Source of the DNA: an uncultured Lachnospiraceae bacterium
Lineage (GTDB): Bacteria > Bacillota > Clostridia > Lachnospirales > Lachnospiraceae
Reading direction: 5' to 3'
Length of the DNA: 43,081 nt
Assembly (NCBI GenBank): GCA_948470755.1
Contig: CAOKPU010000020.1
Location: forward strand, 1-43,081
Position 1 is the stretch's first letter. Every line of letters starts with the position of its first letter. Below, piece after piece: positions 1 to 8,074 of this stretch. The notes beneath the pieces are model-generated. The model saw only the letters and a program-made list of their open reading frames with translations. It did no database searches and had not been told where the DNA came from. Made by a program: the position numbers and the translations under genes.

Positions 1-15
1 CGTTTGCACAAATCT

Positions 16-75
16 AGTGTGCCATCTGCCAGACGGGGCCGCCGGATGGGCTTTTTGACACCCGAATCCTTATAG
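16..75. repeat. Dispersed intergenic repeat, copy A
   Basis: This stretch shares a core with 38093-38148. Both contain GGCCGCCGG (37-45 here), then a short G-rich run, a TTTTGAC block, a CCC-AA-CC block and a TATA-G end. Copy A carries AGTGTGCC and TGCC (16-30) on its left, and copy B carries the reverse complement (GGCA, GGCACACT) on its right. A complete unit may therefore have complementary ends that pair into a hairpin, with each copy keeping one end. No reading frame of note lies here. It is either a small non-autonomous mobile repeat or a conserved RNA element. Confidence 0.55.
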
Positions 76-133
76 GTAATTTTTATAAAAGAAAAATATG
101 TCGTATGATTAACGAAGGATTTTCTGATAAATT

Positions 134-1321
134 TTAAAGAAGAAGTTCTTCGCGGTTATTATACTTTGCCAATAATTCGTGGATTTTTTCCGTAGGGGTG
201 GATACATTTGCCATGGATGAATCATGGTTCATAAAATCGATAATGGAAGCAAGGAATTTGCTCATATCGGCTTCCACATAATAGGGGCGGTCTTTTAGCT
301 CCGGAGGCTGATAGGTCAGATTAGTGGTAACGATTTTATCAAAATAGCATTTTTCATAGGCTTCGTCGAAAGAAGCAAGCCCATCGGTGAACAGGCCGAA
401 GGTACAGCAGATGAATACCCTCTTTGCATTCATTGCCTTTAGCTGTTTGGCGGTATCTATCATGCTTCCTCCGGAAGAAATCATGTCATCAATAATAATG
501 ACGTCTTTGCCGTCGATATTATCGCCCAGGAATTCATGGGCGACGATGGGGTTTTTCCCGTTTACGATTGTGGAATAATCCCTGCGTTTATAGAACATGC
601 CCGTATCAACGCCGAGTACATTGGCGAAATAAACGGCGCGGTCAAGGGCTCCTTCGTCAGGGCTGATGACGACCGTATGATCTTTGTCAATAAGAAGATG
701 CTCTTCGGTATGGAGCAAAGCCCGGATGAACTGATAGGGCGGGGTAAAATTATCAAAACCGGAAAGAGGGGCGGCATTCTGGACTCTTGGGTCATGGGCG
801 TCGAATGTAATAAAGTTGGAAACTCCCATATTGCTTAATTCTTCGATAGCATAAGCACAGTCTAAAGATTCCCGTCCGGTCCTTTTGTGCTGGCGGCCTT
901 CATATAAGAAAGGCATAATGACATTGATCCTATGCGCTTTTCCACATGCGGCAGCGATAAGCCGTTTCAAATCTTGATAATGGTCATCTGGGGATTTATG
1001 GTTGATATAGCCGTTCATTTTGTATGTGATGCTGTGATTGCAGACGTCTACAAGGAAAAAGAGATCTTTTCCGCGAATAGATTCGTGAAATACGCCTTTG
1101 CCTTCACCGGTGCCGAAACGGGGGCAGGAGATGGTTGTAAGATAATTGTCTTCTACATATCCCTGAAAAGCGGGATCGCTTTTGGCAATATTATTTACTG
1201 TTTTCCTAAATTCAATCAAATAACGGTTAATGCTGTCTGCCAGTTTTGCAGCGGATTCGGTGGCCACGATTTTTAAAGGCGCAACCGGAATGGCAGCTTC
1301 CAGTTCATGTAAATTGGGCAT
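134..1321 (-). CDS. prs: Ribose-phosphate pyrophosphokinase (PRPP synthetase)
   Basis: It makes PRPP from ribose 5-phosphate and ATP in the cytosol, feeding purine, pyrimidine, NAD, histidine and tryptophan synthesis. The PRPP-binding loop DVIIIDDMISSGGSM is at residues 273-287, and the segment RQHKRTGRES (about 143-152) matches the ATP-binding flexible loop region. At 395 residues it is about 80 longer than the usual bacterial enzyme of about 315; the extra length is N-terminal and between the loops. The ATG at 1321 is preceded by a GGAGG about 5 bases upstream. The gene is divergent from the radical SAM/PDZ gene and has its own promoter. The family is certain; the reason for the long form is unknown. 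Confidence 0.93.
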   Translation of the reverse strand: MPNLHELEAAIPVAPLKIVATESAAKLADSINRYLIEFRKTVNNIAKSDPAFQGYVEDNYLTTISCPRFGTGEGKGVFHESIRGKDLFFLVDVCNHSITYKMNGYINHKSPDDHYQDLKRLIAAACGKAHRINVIMPFLYEGRQHKRTGRESLDCAYAIEELSNMGVSNFITFDAHDPRVQNAAPLSGFDNFTPPYQFIRALLHTEEHLLIDKDHTVVISPDEGALDRAVYFANVLGVDTGMFYKRRDYSTIVNGKNPIVAHEFLGDNIDGKDVIIIDDMISSGGSMIDTAKQLKAMNAKRVFICCTFGLFTDGLASFDEAYEKCYFDKIVTTNLTYQPPELKDRPYYVEADMSKFLASIIDFMNHDSSMANVSTPTEKIHELLAKYNNREELLL

Positions 1322-1363
1322 AATAACCTCCGTATGTAAAAAGTGTATTGCTATATACTTTCA

Positions 1364-1393
1364 TTTATATCATTCCTGATAGTGACACGTCAA
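1364..1393 (-). promoter_or_regulatory. Sigma-A-type promoter of prs
   Basis: On the minus strand TTGACG (1393-1388) and TATAAA (1369-1364) are 18 bases apart, each matching five of six consensus positions. The predicted start lies near 1357, leaving a leader of about 35 bases before the prs ATG. Confidence 0.6.
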
Positions 1394-1410
1394 GAAAATT
1401 CTAGTAGAAT
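1382..1410 (+). promoter_or_regulatory. Sigma-A-type promoter of the radical SAM/PDZ-der-plsY-gpsA run
   Basis: GTGACA (1382-1387) and TAGAAT (1405-1410) are spaced by 17 bases, five of six matches each. The -35 box abuts that of the prs promoter on the other strand. Its position excludes the in-frame upstream ATG at 1343 as the start of the next gene and supports the start at 1451. Confidence 0.6.
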
Positions 1411-1450
1411 AGATGGGGACAAGCCAATCAAAGGGCAAAGGAGGCTGGCT

Positions 1451-2803
1451 ATGAAAGGAAAAGGGCATACGATAAAGAAGGTGGAAGAGGGCAGCATTGC
1501 AGAAGAAATCGGGATAGGGCCCGGAGACAGGCTCCTGCAGATCAATGGGGAAGAAGTAACGGATATTTTCGACTATCAATATCTGCTGCAGGATGAATAT
1601 ATCGAAACGCTGGTGGAAAAGCCGGACGGTGAAGAATGGCTGTTTGAAATAGAAAAGGGCTATGAAGAAGATCTTGGGATCATTTTTGAAAACGGGCTGA
1701 TGGATGAATACCGGTCCTGTTGTAATAAATGTATTTTTTGTTTTATCGACCAAATGCCCAAAGGGATGCGGGAAACGCTTTATTTTAAGGATGATGATTC
1801 GAGGCTGTCTTTTCTTCAGGGGAATTATGTGACCTTGACAAATATGTCGGATAACGATATTGCAAGGATTATTAAATATCGTTTGTCTCCTATCAATATT
1901 TCTTTTCAAACGACTAATCCAAAGTTAAGGTGTATGATGTTGAATAACCGTTTTGCCGGTGAAGCATTGAAAAAAGCGGACATGCTTTATGAAGCGGGGA
2001 TTGCTATGAATGGGCAGATCGTCCTTTGTAAAGACGTTAATGATAAAGCGGAACTGGAGAGGACGATTTCGGATCTGACAAAATATCTGCCGGTTTTGGA
2101 AAGCGTATCCGTAGTGCCGGTAGGATTGTCAAAGTACAGGGAAGGGCTTTATCCTTTAGAGCCGTTTACGGAAGCGGACGCTAAGGAAACGCTGGGAATA
2201 ATCCACAAGTGGCAGGAGAAGATTTATCCTTTGTATGGGCTGCATTTTGTTCATGCCAGCGATGAATGGTATCTTCTGGCCGGGGAAGATTTACCGGAAG
2301 AAGAAAGATATGACGGCTATCTCCAACTGGAAAACGGCGTCGGGATGCTCAGGCTTTTATTGGATGAATTTGAAACGGCTATGGAGGAAGCAAAAGATGA
2401 AAAAAGGATAATGGCAGAGAAAGATGGAGGCGGGGGAAAAAGGCTTGTTTCCCTTGTTACCGGCAGATTGGCATATCCTTATATCCTCTCCATGGCAAAA
2501 CGTATGGAAGAAGTTTTTGGTTTTCTTGAAATACAAGTTTTTGAGATTGTCAATGAATTTTTTGGGGAAAAGATTACCGTATCCGGCCTTCTGACAGGGC
2601 AGGATATTGAAAAGCAGTTAAAGGGCAAACGGTTAGGGCCCCGGATCCTCCTTCCGGAAAACGTATTGCGCAGCGGGGAAGCTGTTTTTCTGGATGATAT
2701 GACGGTGGAAGAACTGGAAAAGTCTTTACAAGTGAAGGTAGATATTGTAAAATCAAGCGGACGTGATTTTATAGATGCAATATTGAAAGATAAGATGGAA
2801 TGA
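1451..2803 (+). CDS. PDZ-domain radical SAM-like protein of the DUF512 family
   Basis: Start 1451 was chosen because AAAGGAGG lies just upstream and the promoter is at 1382-1410; an in-frame ATG at 1343 lies before that promoter. The 450-residue product begins with a PDZ-like domain (about residues 8-70, with EIGIGPGDRLLQING), then a cysteine cluster C90-x3-C94-x2-C97 of the radical SAM type, and ends with the DUF512 domain. Such proteins are widespread in Clostridia and sit next to der, as here (38 bases upstream). A role in ribosome or GTPase maturation is often guessed from this neighbourhood, but the reaction is not known. The family assignment is firm; the function is open. Confidence 0.85.
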   Translation: MKGKGHTIKKVEEGSIAEEIGIGPGDRLLQINGEEVTDIFDYQYLLQDEYIETLVEKPDGEEWLFEIEKGYEEDLGIIFENGLMDEYRSCCNKCIFCFIDQMPKGMRETLYFKDDDSRLSFLQGNYVTLTNMSDNDIARIIKYRLSPINISFQTTNPKLRCMMLNNRFAGEALKKADMLYEAGIAMNGQIVLCKDVNDKAELERTISDLTKYLPVLESVSVVPVGLSKYREGLYPLEPFTEADAKETLGIIHKWQEKIYPLYGLHFVHASDEWYLLAGEDLPEEERYDGYLQLENGVGMLRLLLDEFETAMEEAKDEKRIMAEKDGGGGKRLVSLVTGRLAYPYILSMAKRMEEVFGFLEIQVFEIVNEFFGEKITVSGLLTGQDIEKQLKGKRLGPRILLPENVLRSGEAVFLDDMTVEELEKSLQVKVDIVKSSGRDFIDAILKDKME

Positions 2804-2841
2804 TGCAGGCCGTATAAGGCGGAATTAAAACGAGGTGAAAA

Positions 2842-4176
2842 ATGGGAAAAAAGAAAAAGCCGATTGTTGCAGTAGTAGGAAGGCCGAACGTAGGTAAATC
2901 CACACTGTTTAATGCATTGGCCGGAGAAAAAATATCCATAGTGAAAGATACGCCGGGAATTACAAGGGATAGGATTTATGCGGATATCACCTGGCTGGGC
3001 ATGTCGTTTACATTGATTGATACAGGAGGAATAGAGCCGGACAGCAAAGATATTATTTTATCGCAGATGCGCGAGCAGGCGCAGATAGCCATTGATACGG
3101 CGGACGTCATTATGTTTATGACTGATGTAAAGCAGGGGCTGGTGGATGCGGATGCGAAAGTGGCGGACATGCTAAGAAGGTCAATGAAACCCGTAGTGCT
3201 TGTGGTAAATAAAGTGGACCGCTTTGAGAAGTATATGGCGGATGTGTATGAGTTTTATAATCTCGGCATTGGGGATCCCCATCCGGTGTCGGCGGCAAAC
3301 AGGCTGGGCATTGGGGAGATATTGGATGAGGTGTCTTCTTATTTTGGACAGACAGAAGATGACGGGGAAGAAGATGACAGGATTAAGGTTGCGGTGATCG
3401 GGAAGCCCAATGTGGGGAAATCATCCATTGTAAACCGGCTGATCGGCGAGAACCGGGTGATCGTATCGGATATCGCCGGGACCACCAGAGATGCCATAGA
3501 TACGCAAGTAAGGCATAACGGCAAGGAATATGTATTGATTGATACGGCCGGGTTACGGCGGAAGAATAAAATAAAAGAGGAGCTGGAACGGTATATGATC
3601 ATCCGGGCCGTCAGCGCGGTGGAACGCGCCGATATCGCAGTGCTTGTCATCGACGCCACGGAAGGGGTTACGGAACAGGATGCCAAGATTGCCGGGATTG
3701 CCCATGAACGGGGCAAGGCGGTAATTGTAGCGGTGAACAAATGGGATGCTGTGGAAAAGGATAACCATACTATGAAGAAGTTCACCTCCAGGGTAAGGGA
3801 AGTCCTGTCTTTTATGGCTTATGCGGAGATTTTGTTTATTTCTGCCGTTACCGGGCAGCGTCTGACAAAATTGTATGAAACGATAGATATGGTGAACGAA
3901 AACCATTCCATGCGCATTTCTACAGGGGTTTTAAATGAGATTATGGCAGAAGCGGTTGCTTTACAGCAGCCTCCTTCCGATAAGGGCAAGAGGCTTCGGC
4001 TGTATTATATTACCCAAGTAGCTGTGAAACCGCCCACTTTTGTTATTTTTGTCAATGATAAGGAACTGATGCATTTTTCATATACCCGGTATATTGAAAA
4101 CCAGATAAGGGAGACTTTCGGGTTCAGGGGGACTCCGTTAAAATTTTTTATCAGGGAGAGGAAGGAGAGACCATAA
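2842..4176 (+). CDS. der: Ribosome assembly GTPase Der (EngA)
   Basis: A cytosolic double GTPase needed for maturation of the 50S ribosomal subunit. Two complete G domains are visible: the first P-loop GRPNVGKST near residue 13 with DTPG, the second GKPNVGKSS near residue 187 with DTAG and NKWD. A KH-like C-terminal domain ends in a basic tail. The length of 444 residues is normal. GAGGTG precedes the ATG. It ends one base before the GTG of plsY, so the two are probably translationally coupled. Confidence 0.96.
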   Translation: MGKKKKPIVAVVGRPNVGKSTLFNALAGEKISIVKDTPGITRDRIYADITWLGMSFTLIDTGGIEPDSKDIILSQMREQAQIAIDTADVIMFMTDVKQGLVDADAKVADMLRRSMKPVVLVVNKVDRFEKYMADVYEFYNLGIGDPHPVSAANRLGIGEILDEVSSYFGQTEDDGEEDDRIKVAVIGKPNVGKSSIVNRLIGENRVIVSDIAGTTRDAIDTQVRHNGKEYVLIDTAGLRRKNKIKEELERYMIIRAVSAVERADIAVLVIDATEGVTEQDAKIAGIAHERGKAVIVAVNKWDAVEKDNHTMKKFTSRVREVLSFMAYAEILFISAVTGQRLTKLYETIDMVNENHSMRISTGVLNEIMAEAVALQQPPSDKGKRLRLYYITQVAVKPPTFVIFVNDKELMHFSYTRYIENQIRETFGFRGTPLKFFIRERKERP

Positions 4177-4177
4177 A

Positions 4178-4828
4178 GTGGAGCGTATTGTATGTTTGGG
4201 CATCGGATATTTATTCGGGCTGTTTCAGACGGCATATATTTATGGCAGGATGCATGGCATTGACATCAGGCAGCACGGAAGCGGCAACGCAGGGACTACC
4301 AATACCTTACGCGTATTCGGAACGAAAGCGGGGCTGATCGTTTTTGCCGGCGATGTGTTAAAGTGCGTCCTGGCAGTAGTGATCAGCACGGCGCTGTTTG
4401 GGAAAAGCCATCCGGATATGATTTATTTATTTAAAATGTATGCGGCTGCGGGGGCGATTTTAGGACATAATTTCCCGTTTTATCTGAATTTCAAGGGAGG
4501 AAAAGGCATTGCGGCGACAGCAGGCCTTATCCTGTCGTTCCATCCGGCATTCCTTCCTGTAGGCATTCTTGTATTTTTTGGAATATTTTTTACAACCCAT
4601 TATGTATCGCTGGGATCCTTGCTTGTATATGCGGCTTTTATGATTGAGATTACGGTTTTAGGGCAGAGGGGCCTGTTTACCGGTATGAGCCAGCCCTATT
4701 TGATAGAATTATATATGGTTGCGGCGTTTTTGACAGTAATGGCTTATTACAAACACCGGGAAAATATAAAACGGCTGTTAAAAGGAGAAGAGCGCAAGAC
4801 CTATCTTATAAAAAAAGAAAAAGGATAA
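4178..4828 (+). CDS. plsY: Acyl-phosphate:glycerol-3-phosphate acyltransferase PlsY
   Basis: An integral membrane enzyme that transfers an acyl chain from acyl-phosphate to glycerol 3-phosphate, the first step of phospholipid synthesis. The family motifs GSGNAGTTN (near residue 33) and GHNFPFYLNFKGGKG (near 93-107) are present, among several hydrophobic segments. It has 216 residues, near the family's 200. The start is GTG at 4178, directly after the der stop, with GGAGAGGAAGGAGAG upstream inside der. The next gene, gpsA, makes its substrate glycerol 3-phosphate, so the pair forms a functional unit. The basic lysine-rich tail is typical of the cytosolic end. Confidence 0.95.
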   Translation: MERIVCLGIGYLFGLFQTAYIYGRMHGIDIRQHGSGNAGTTNTLRVFGTKAGLIVFAGDVLKCVLAVVISTALFGKSHPDMIYLFKMYAAAGAILGHNFPFYLNFKGGKGIAATAGLILSFHPAFLPVGILVFFGIFFTTHYVSLGSLLVYAAFMIEITVLGQRGLFTGMSQPYLIELYMVAAFLTVMAYYKHRENIKRLLKGEERKTYLIKKEKG

Positions 4829-4864
4829 AAGCAGGAGGACGGAAAGGGAAAAGGAGGAAGAACC

Positions 4865-5875
4865 ATGGCTGATATCAGTGTAATCGGAGCCGGGAGCTGG
4901 GGGATCGCTTTGGCTTTGCTGCTCCATAAAAATGGCCATCATATTACGGTATGGTCTGCGATAAAAGAAGAAATCGATATGCTTATCAAAGAACATGAAC
5001 ATAAAGAGAAACTTCCGGGGGTAAAATTACCTGAAGATATGGTATTTACCGCCGATTTGGAAGCATCTGTAAACGGGAGGGATATCCTGGTCCTTGCCGT
5101 TCCTTCGCCTTTTACAAGGAGTACGGCCCATAGTATGAAAGAGTATGTATCCGACGGGCAGATTATCGTCAATGTGGCAAAAGGGATAGAAGAAAAGAGC
5201 CTGCTCACCCTTTCCCAGATTATTGAAGAAGAAATCCCCCAGGCTAAAGTAGCGGTATTGTCCGGGCCTTCCCATGCGGAAGAAGTAGGCCGCGGCATTC
5301 CCACCACAATCGTAGTGGGGGCAAGGCAGAAGGCGACGGCCGAGTATTTACAGAATATTTTTATGAATGAGGTATTCCGCGTTTATATCAGCCCGGACGT
5401 GTTGGGTATTGAATTAGGTGCGGCTTTGAAAAATGTAGTGGCGTTGGCTGCCGGGATTGCCGACGGGCTGGGATATGGAGATAATACGAAAGCGGCGTTG
5501 ATTACGAGAGGGATCACGGAAATAGCCCGGCTGGGAACGGCGATGGGCGGAAGGTTTGAAACGTTCTGCGGCCTTACCGGGATCGGGGACTTGATCGTGA
5601 CCTGCGCTTCCATGCATTCCAGGAACCGCAGGGCGGGAATCCTGATCGGTAAAGGATATTCCATGGAAGAGGCCATGAAAGAAGTGAAAATGGTAGTGGA
5701 AGGGGTTTATTCGGCGAAGGCGGCAATGGATCTGGCAAAAAAATATGATGTGCAGATCCCGATTATAGAGCAGGTCAACGCAGTATTATTTGACGGTAAG
5801 GAAGCAGGGGCGGCTGTGAAGGAATTGATGATCCGGGATAAGAAACTGGAGAATTCGGATATCCCATGGAATTAA
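4865..5875 (+). CDS. gpsA: NAD(P)H-dependent glycerol-3-phosphate dehydrogenase
   Basis: It reduces dihydroxyacetone phosphate to glycerol 3-phosphate for phospholipid synthesis. The N-terminal Rossmann motif is GAGSWG at residues 8-13, and the catalytic-domain signature ALKNVVALAAGIADGLGYG surrounds the active-site lysine near residue 190. The length of 336 is standard. AAGGAGG lies 7 bases before the ATG. It follows plsY by 36 bases. In many Firmicutes spoIVA follows at once or after small genes; here three other genes intervene. Confidence 0.96.
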   Translation: MADISVIGAGSWGIALALLLHKNGHHITVWSAIKEEIDMLIKEHEHKEKLPGVKLPEDMVFTADLEASVNGRDILVLAVPSPFTRSTAHSMKEYVSDGQIIVNVAKGIEEKSLLTLSQIIEEEIPQAKVAVLSGPSHAEEVGRGIPTTIVVGARQKATAEYLQNIFMNEVFRVYISPDVLGIELGAALKNVVALAAGIADGLGYGDNTKAALITRGITEIARLGTAMGGRFETFCGLTGIGDLIVTCASMHSRNRRAGILIGKGYSMEEAMKEVKMVVEGVYSAKAAMDLAKKYDVQIPIIEQVNAVLFDGKEAGAAVKELMIRDKKLENSDIPWN

Positions 5876-5883
5876 GCAGACTA

Positions 5884-5912
5884 TTGATTTCTAACTGTTT
5901 CTATCGTAATAT
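5884..5912 (+). promoter_or_regulatory. Possible weak promoter before the MoxR-VWA pair
   Basis: TTGATT (5884-5889) and TAATAT (5907-5912) are 17 bases apart, four of six matches each. It is the best candidate in the 84-base gap after gpsA, but it is weak and the pair could be read from the gpsA transcript. Confidence 0.3.
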
Positions 5913-5959
5913 ATAAGAAAATGCAGGGCGCAATGGGCGGCGCAGAAACGAGGATAAGA

Positions 5960-6781
5960 ATGAGCAATTTGAAACAAGGATTTTCCGGTACATCTGAATA
6001 TGTGGCATCCGAACAGCTAATGGCAAGCGTAAATGTGGCGATCGCACTGCAAAAGCCTTTGCTGATCAAGGGCGAACCGGGGACAGGGAAAACAATGCTG
6101 GCGGAGGCAGTGGCAAAATCCCTTGGGAAAAAGCTGATTGTCTGGAATATCAAATCTACTACGAAAGCACAGGAGGGGCTGTATGTATACGATACGATCC
6201 AGAGGCTTTACGACGGCCAGTTTGGGGAAGAAGGAGTAGATGATATTGCCAGATATATCAAACTGGGGAAATTAGGGGAGGCTTTTGAAAGCGAAGAACA
6301 AGTAGTGCTGCTGATTGATGAAATAGACAAGGCGGATCTGGAATTTCCCAATGACCTTTTGTGGGAATTGGATCAGATGGAATTTTACATCCATGAAACA
6401 AAGCGGACGGTAAAGGCGAAGAACAGGCCGATTGTCATTATCACTTCCAACGCGGAGAAGGAACTGCCGGATGCATTCCTTCGCAGATGTATTTTCCATT
6501 ATATTGATTTCCCCGGCGAAGAACTAATGGAAGAGATTGTACGGACACATTTCCCGGATATCGAAGATAAGTTATTGAAAAACGCAATGGATGTGTTCTA
6601 TTGGATCCGATCTATTAAGGATATCCGTAAAAAACCAAGCACTTCCGAATTGATCGATTGGGTCAACGCGCTTCAGATAGGAGGGATCCCCCTCGAAAAG
6701 CTGCAAAAGGAACTTCCGTTCGTAGGCGTTATTGTAAAAAAGGATGAGGATCTGGAAACAGTGAGGGATAGGGTGAATTAG
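5960..6781 (+). CDS. MoxR-type AAA+ ATPase
   Basis: A cytosolic AAA+ ATPase of the MoxR group, usually a chaperone that works with a VWA-domain partner on metal-cofactor or complex assembly. Walker A GEPGTGKT is at residues 38-45 and Walker B LLIDEID near 118. An in-frame ATG at 5921 lacks a ribosome site, whereas the ATG at 5960 has GAGG six bases upstream, so 273 residues is preferred. The VWA gene begins 5 bases after the stop, which strongly suggests a pair. The client protein is not apparent: no dehydrogenase or chelatase gene is adjacent. Confidence 0.85.
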   Translation: MSNLKQGFSGTSEYVASEQLMASVNVAIALQKPLLIKGEPGTGKTMLAEAVAKSLGKKLIVWNIKSTTKAQEGLYVYDTIQRLYDGQFGEEGVDDIARYIKLGKLGEAFESEEQVVLLIDEIDKADLEFPNDLLWELDQMEFYIHETKRTVKAKNRPIVIITSNAEKELPDAFLRRCIFHYIDFPGEELMEEIVRTHFPDIEDKLLKNAMDVFYWIRSIKDIRKKPSTSELIDWVNALQIGGIPLEKLQKELPFVGVIVKKDEDLETVRDRVN

Positions 6782-6786
6782 AGCGT

Positions 6787-7989
6787 ATGTTTGGGAAATT
6801 TTTTGACACGTTAAAGGCGAAAGGCTTAGAGGTAACTTTGAGCGAATGGCTTACGCTGCAGGAAGCTTTGGATAAAGGGCTTTGCAATAGCAGCCTTACC
6901 CAATTTTATTATGTGGCGAGGATGATCCTTGTAAAAAGCGAGACGGAATATGATAAGTTCGATTTGGCTTTTGAAGAGCATTTTAAAGGAGTACAGTCGG
7001 AAAATGAAGTGACTTCCCAAATGCTCCGGTGGCTGGACAAGTCCGATATGATGGAACTGGCCCATGAGGAGGCAAGGGATCATCTGAATCGGATGGAAGA
7101 GGTCCAAATCGATAAAGAGGATGTGGAAGAGAAATTCAAACAGAGGCTGAAGGATCAGGACAGCGAACATAACGGGGGCAGTTATTGGATTGGAACGATG
7201 GGGAAGACTTCCTTTGGAAATACAGGCGGCAATGTAGGGGGCGTCCGTGTAGGAGGGACGACCGGCTACCAGTCCGCGTTCCAGGTGATCGGAGCCAGGA
7301 AATACAGGGATTTCAGGGAGGATAAAGTGATTGACAACCGGCAGTTCCAGCAGGCGTTGCGCAGGCTCCGCCAGTTTTCCACCAAATTGGATATTCCGAA
7401 AACAGAGTTGGATATTGACGGTACGGTGGACAAGACCTGCAATAACGGAGGCTGTCTGCAGATCGTGATGGACAAACCCCGGAAAAACGCGGTGAAGCTT
7501 TTGTTGTTGATGGATTCAGGCGGAACGATGATCCCATATACTACTTTATTGAGCGAGTTATTCCAATCGGTGCATAAATCCAACCACTATAAGGATGTAA
7601 AGACTTATTTTTTCCATAACTGTATATACAGCAAATTATATAAAACGCCGGAATGCGAAAACGGCGATTGGATTGATACGGAATGGATGTTCCGCAACCT
7701 GGACAGCGATTATAAAGTAATTATCGTAGGGGATGCGGCAATGGCTCCGGAGGAATTATATTCAACCACCGGGAATTACCGGGGCCCTAATGGCGGCTTG
7801 TCCGGCATGGACTGGCTCTTGCTGATGAAACGGCATTATAAGAAAATTGTTTGGCTGAATCCTAAGATGGCTCCTGGCCATGCCCCCTGGCGGGAAGCGG
7901 AAACGGCTATTAAAAATACTTTTCCAATGTATAAGCTGACGGTGGATGGGCTGAATCAGGCTATGGTAAAGCTGATGGTAAATAAGTAG
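6787..7989 (+). CDS. VWA-domain (CoxE-like) protein, partner of the MoxR ATPase
   Basis: A 400-residue soluble protein. The N-terminal half is helical and acidic. A glycine-rich linker near residues 136-160 follows, and a VWA domain begins around residue 237 with the metal-site motif LLLMDSGGTM. The MIDAS reads D-S-G-G-T instead of the usual D-x-S-x-S, a form seen in the CoxE group. The immediate upstream MoxR gene fits the known MoxR/VWA pairing, in which the VWA protein recruits the target. There is no signal peptide or membrane segment, so it should act in the cytosol. The substrate is unknown. Confidence 0.8.
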   Translation: MFGKFFDTLKAKGLEVTLSEWLTLQEALDKGLCNSSLTQFYYVARMILVKSETEYDKFDLAFEEHFKGVQSENEVTSQMLRWLDKSDMMELAHEEARDHLNRMEEVQIDKEDVEEKFKQRLKDQDSEHNGGSYWIGTMGKTSFGNTGGNVGGVRVGGTTGYQSAFQVIGARKYRDFREDKVIDNRQFQQALRRLRQFSTKLDIPKTELDIDGTVDKTCNNGGCLQIVMDKPRKNAVKLLLLMDSGGTMIPYTTLLSELFQSVHKSNHYKDVKTYFFHNCIYSKLYKTPECENGDWIDTEWMFRNLDSDYKVIIVGDAAMAPEELYSTTGNYRGPNGGLSGMDWLLLMKRHYKKIVWLNPKMAPGHAPWREAETAIKNTFPMYKLTVDGLNQAMVKLMVNK

Positions 7990-8007
7990 AAGGCGGGATG
8001 GAAGCTG

Positions 8008-8056
8008 ACGCAGCCGCGCTTTCGCGCGAATGTATGTTTGCGTACGCTTTTTATTT
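8008..8056 (+). terminator. Hairpin with T-run upstream of tyrS
   Basis: ACGCA (8008-8012) pairs with TGCGT (8039-8043), enclosing CGCGC/GCGCG (8015-8019/8024-8028); TTTTTATTT follows from 8048. It sits between the VWA gene and tyrS and may end the MoxR-VWA transcript or attenuate tyrS. The 85-base gap is too short for a T-box. Confidence 0.5.
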
Positions 8057-8074
8057 GGAAGGAGAAAAAAGGAA

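Noticed and set aside
1343-1450. N-terminal extension of the radical SAM/PDZ protein
   Set aside because: The region contains both divergent promoters; the ATG at 1451 has an excellent ribosome site.
7990-8074. T-box leader for tyrS
   Set aside because: Too short for a T-box and no T-box core sequence; likewise trpS (short leader) and gltX (overlaps the upstream gene) have none.
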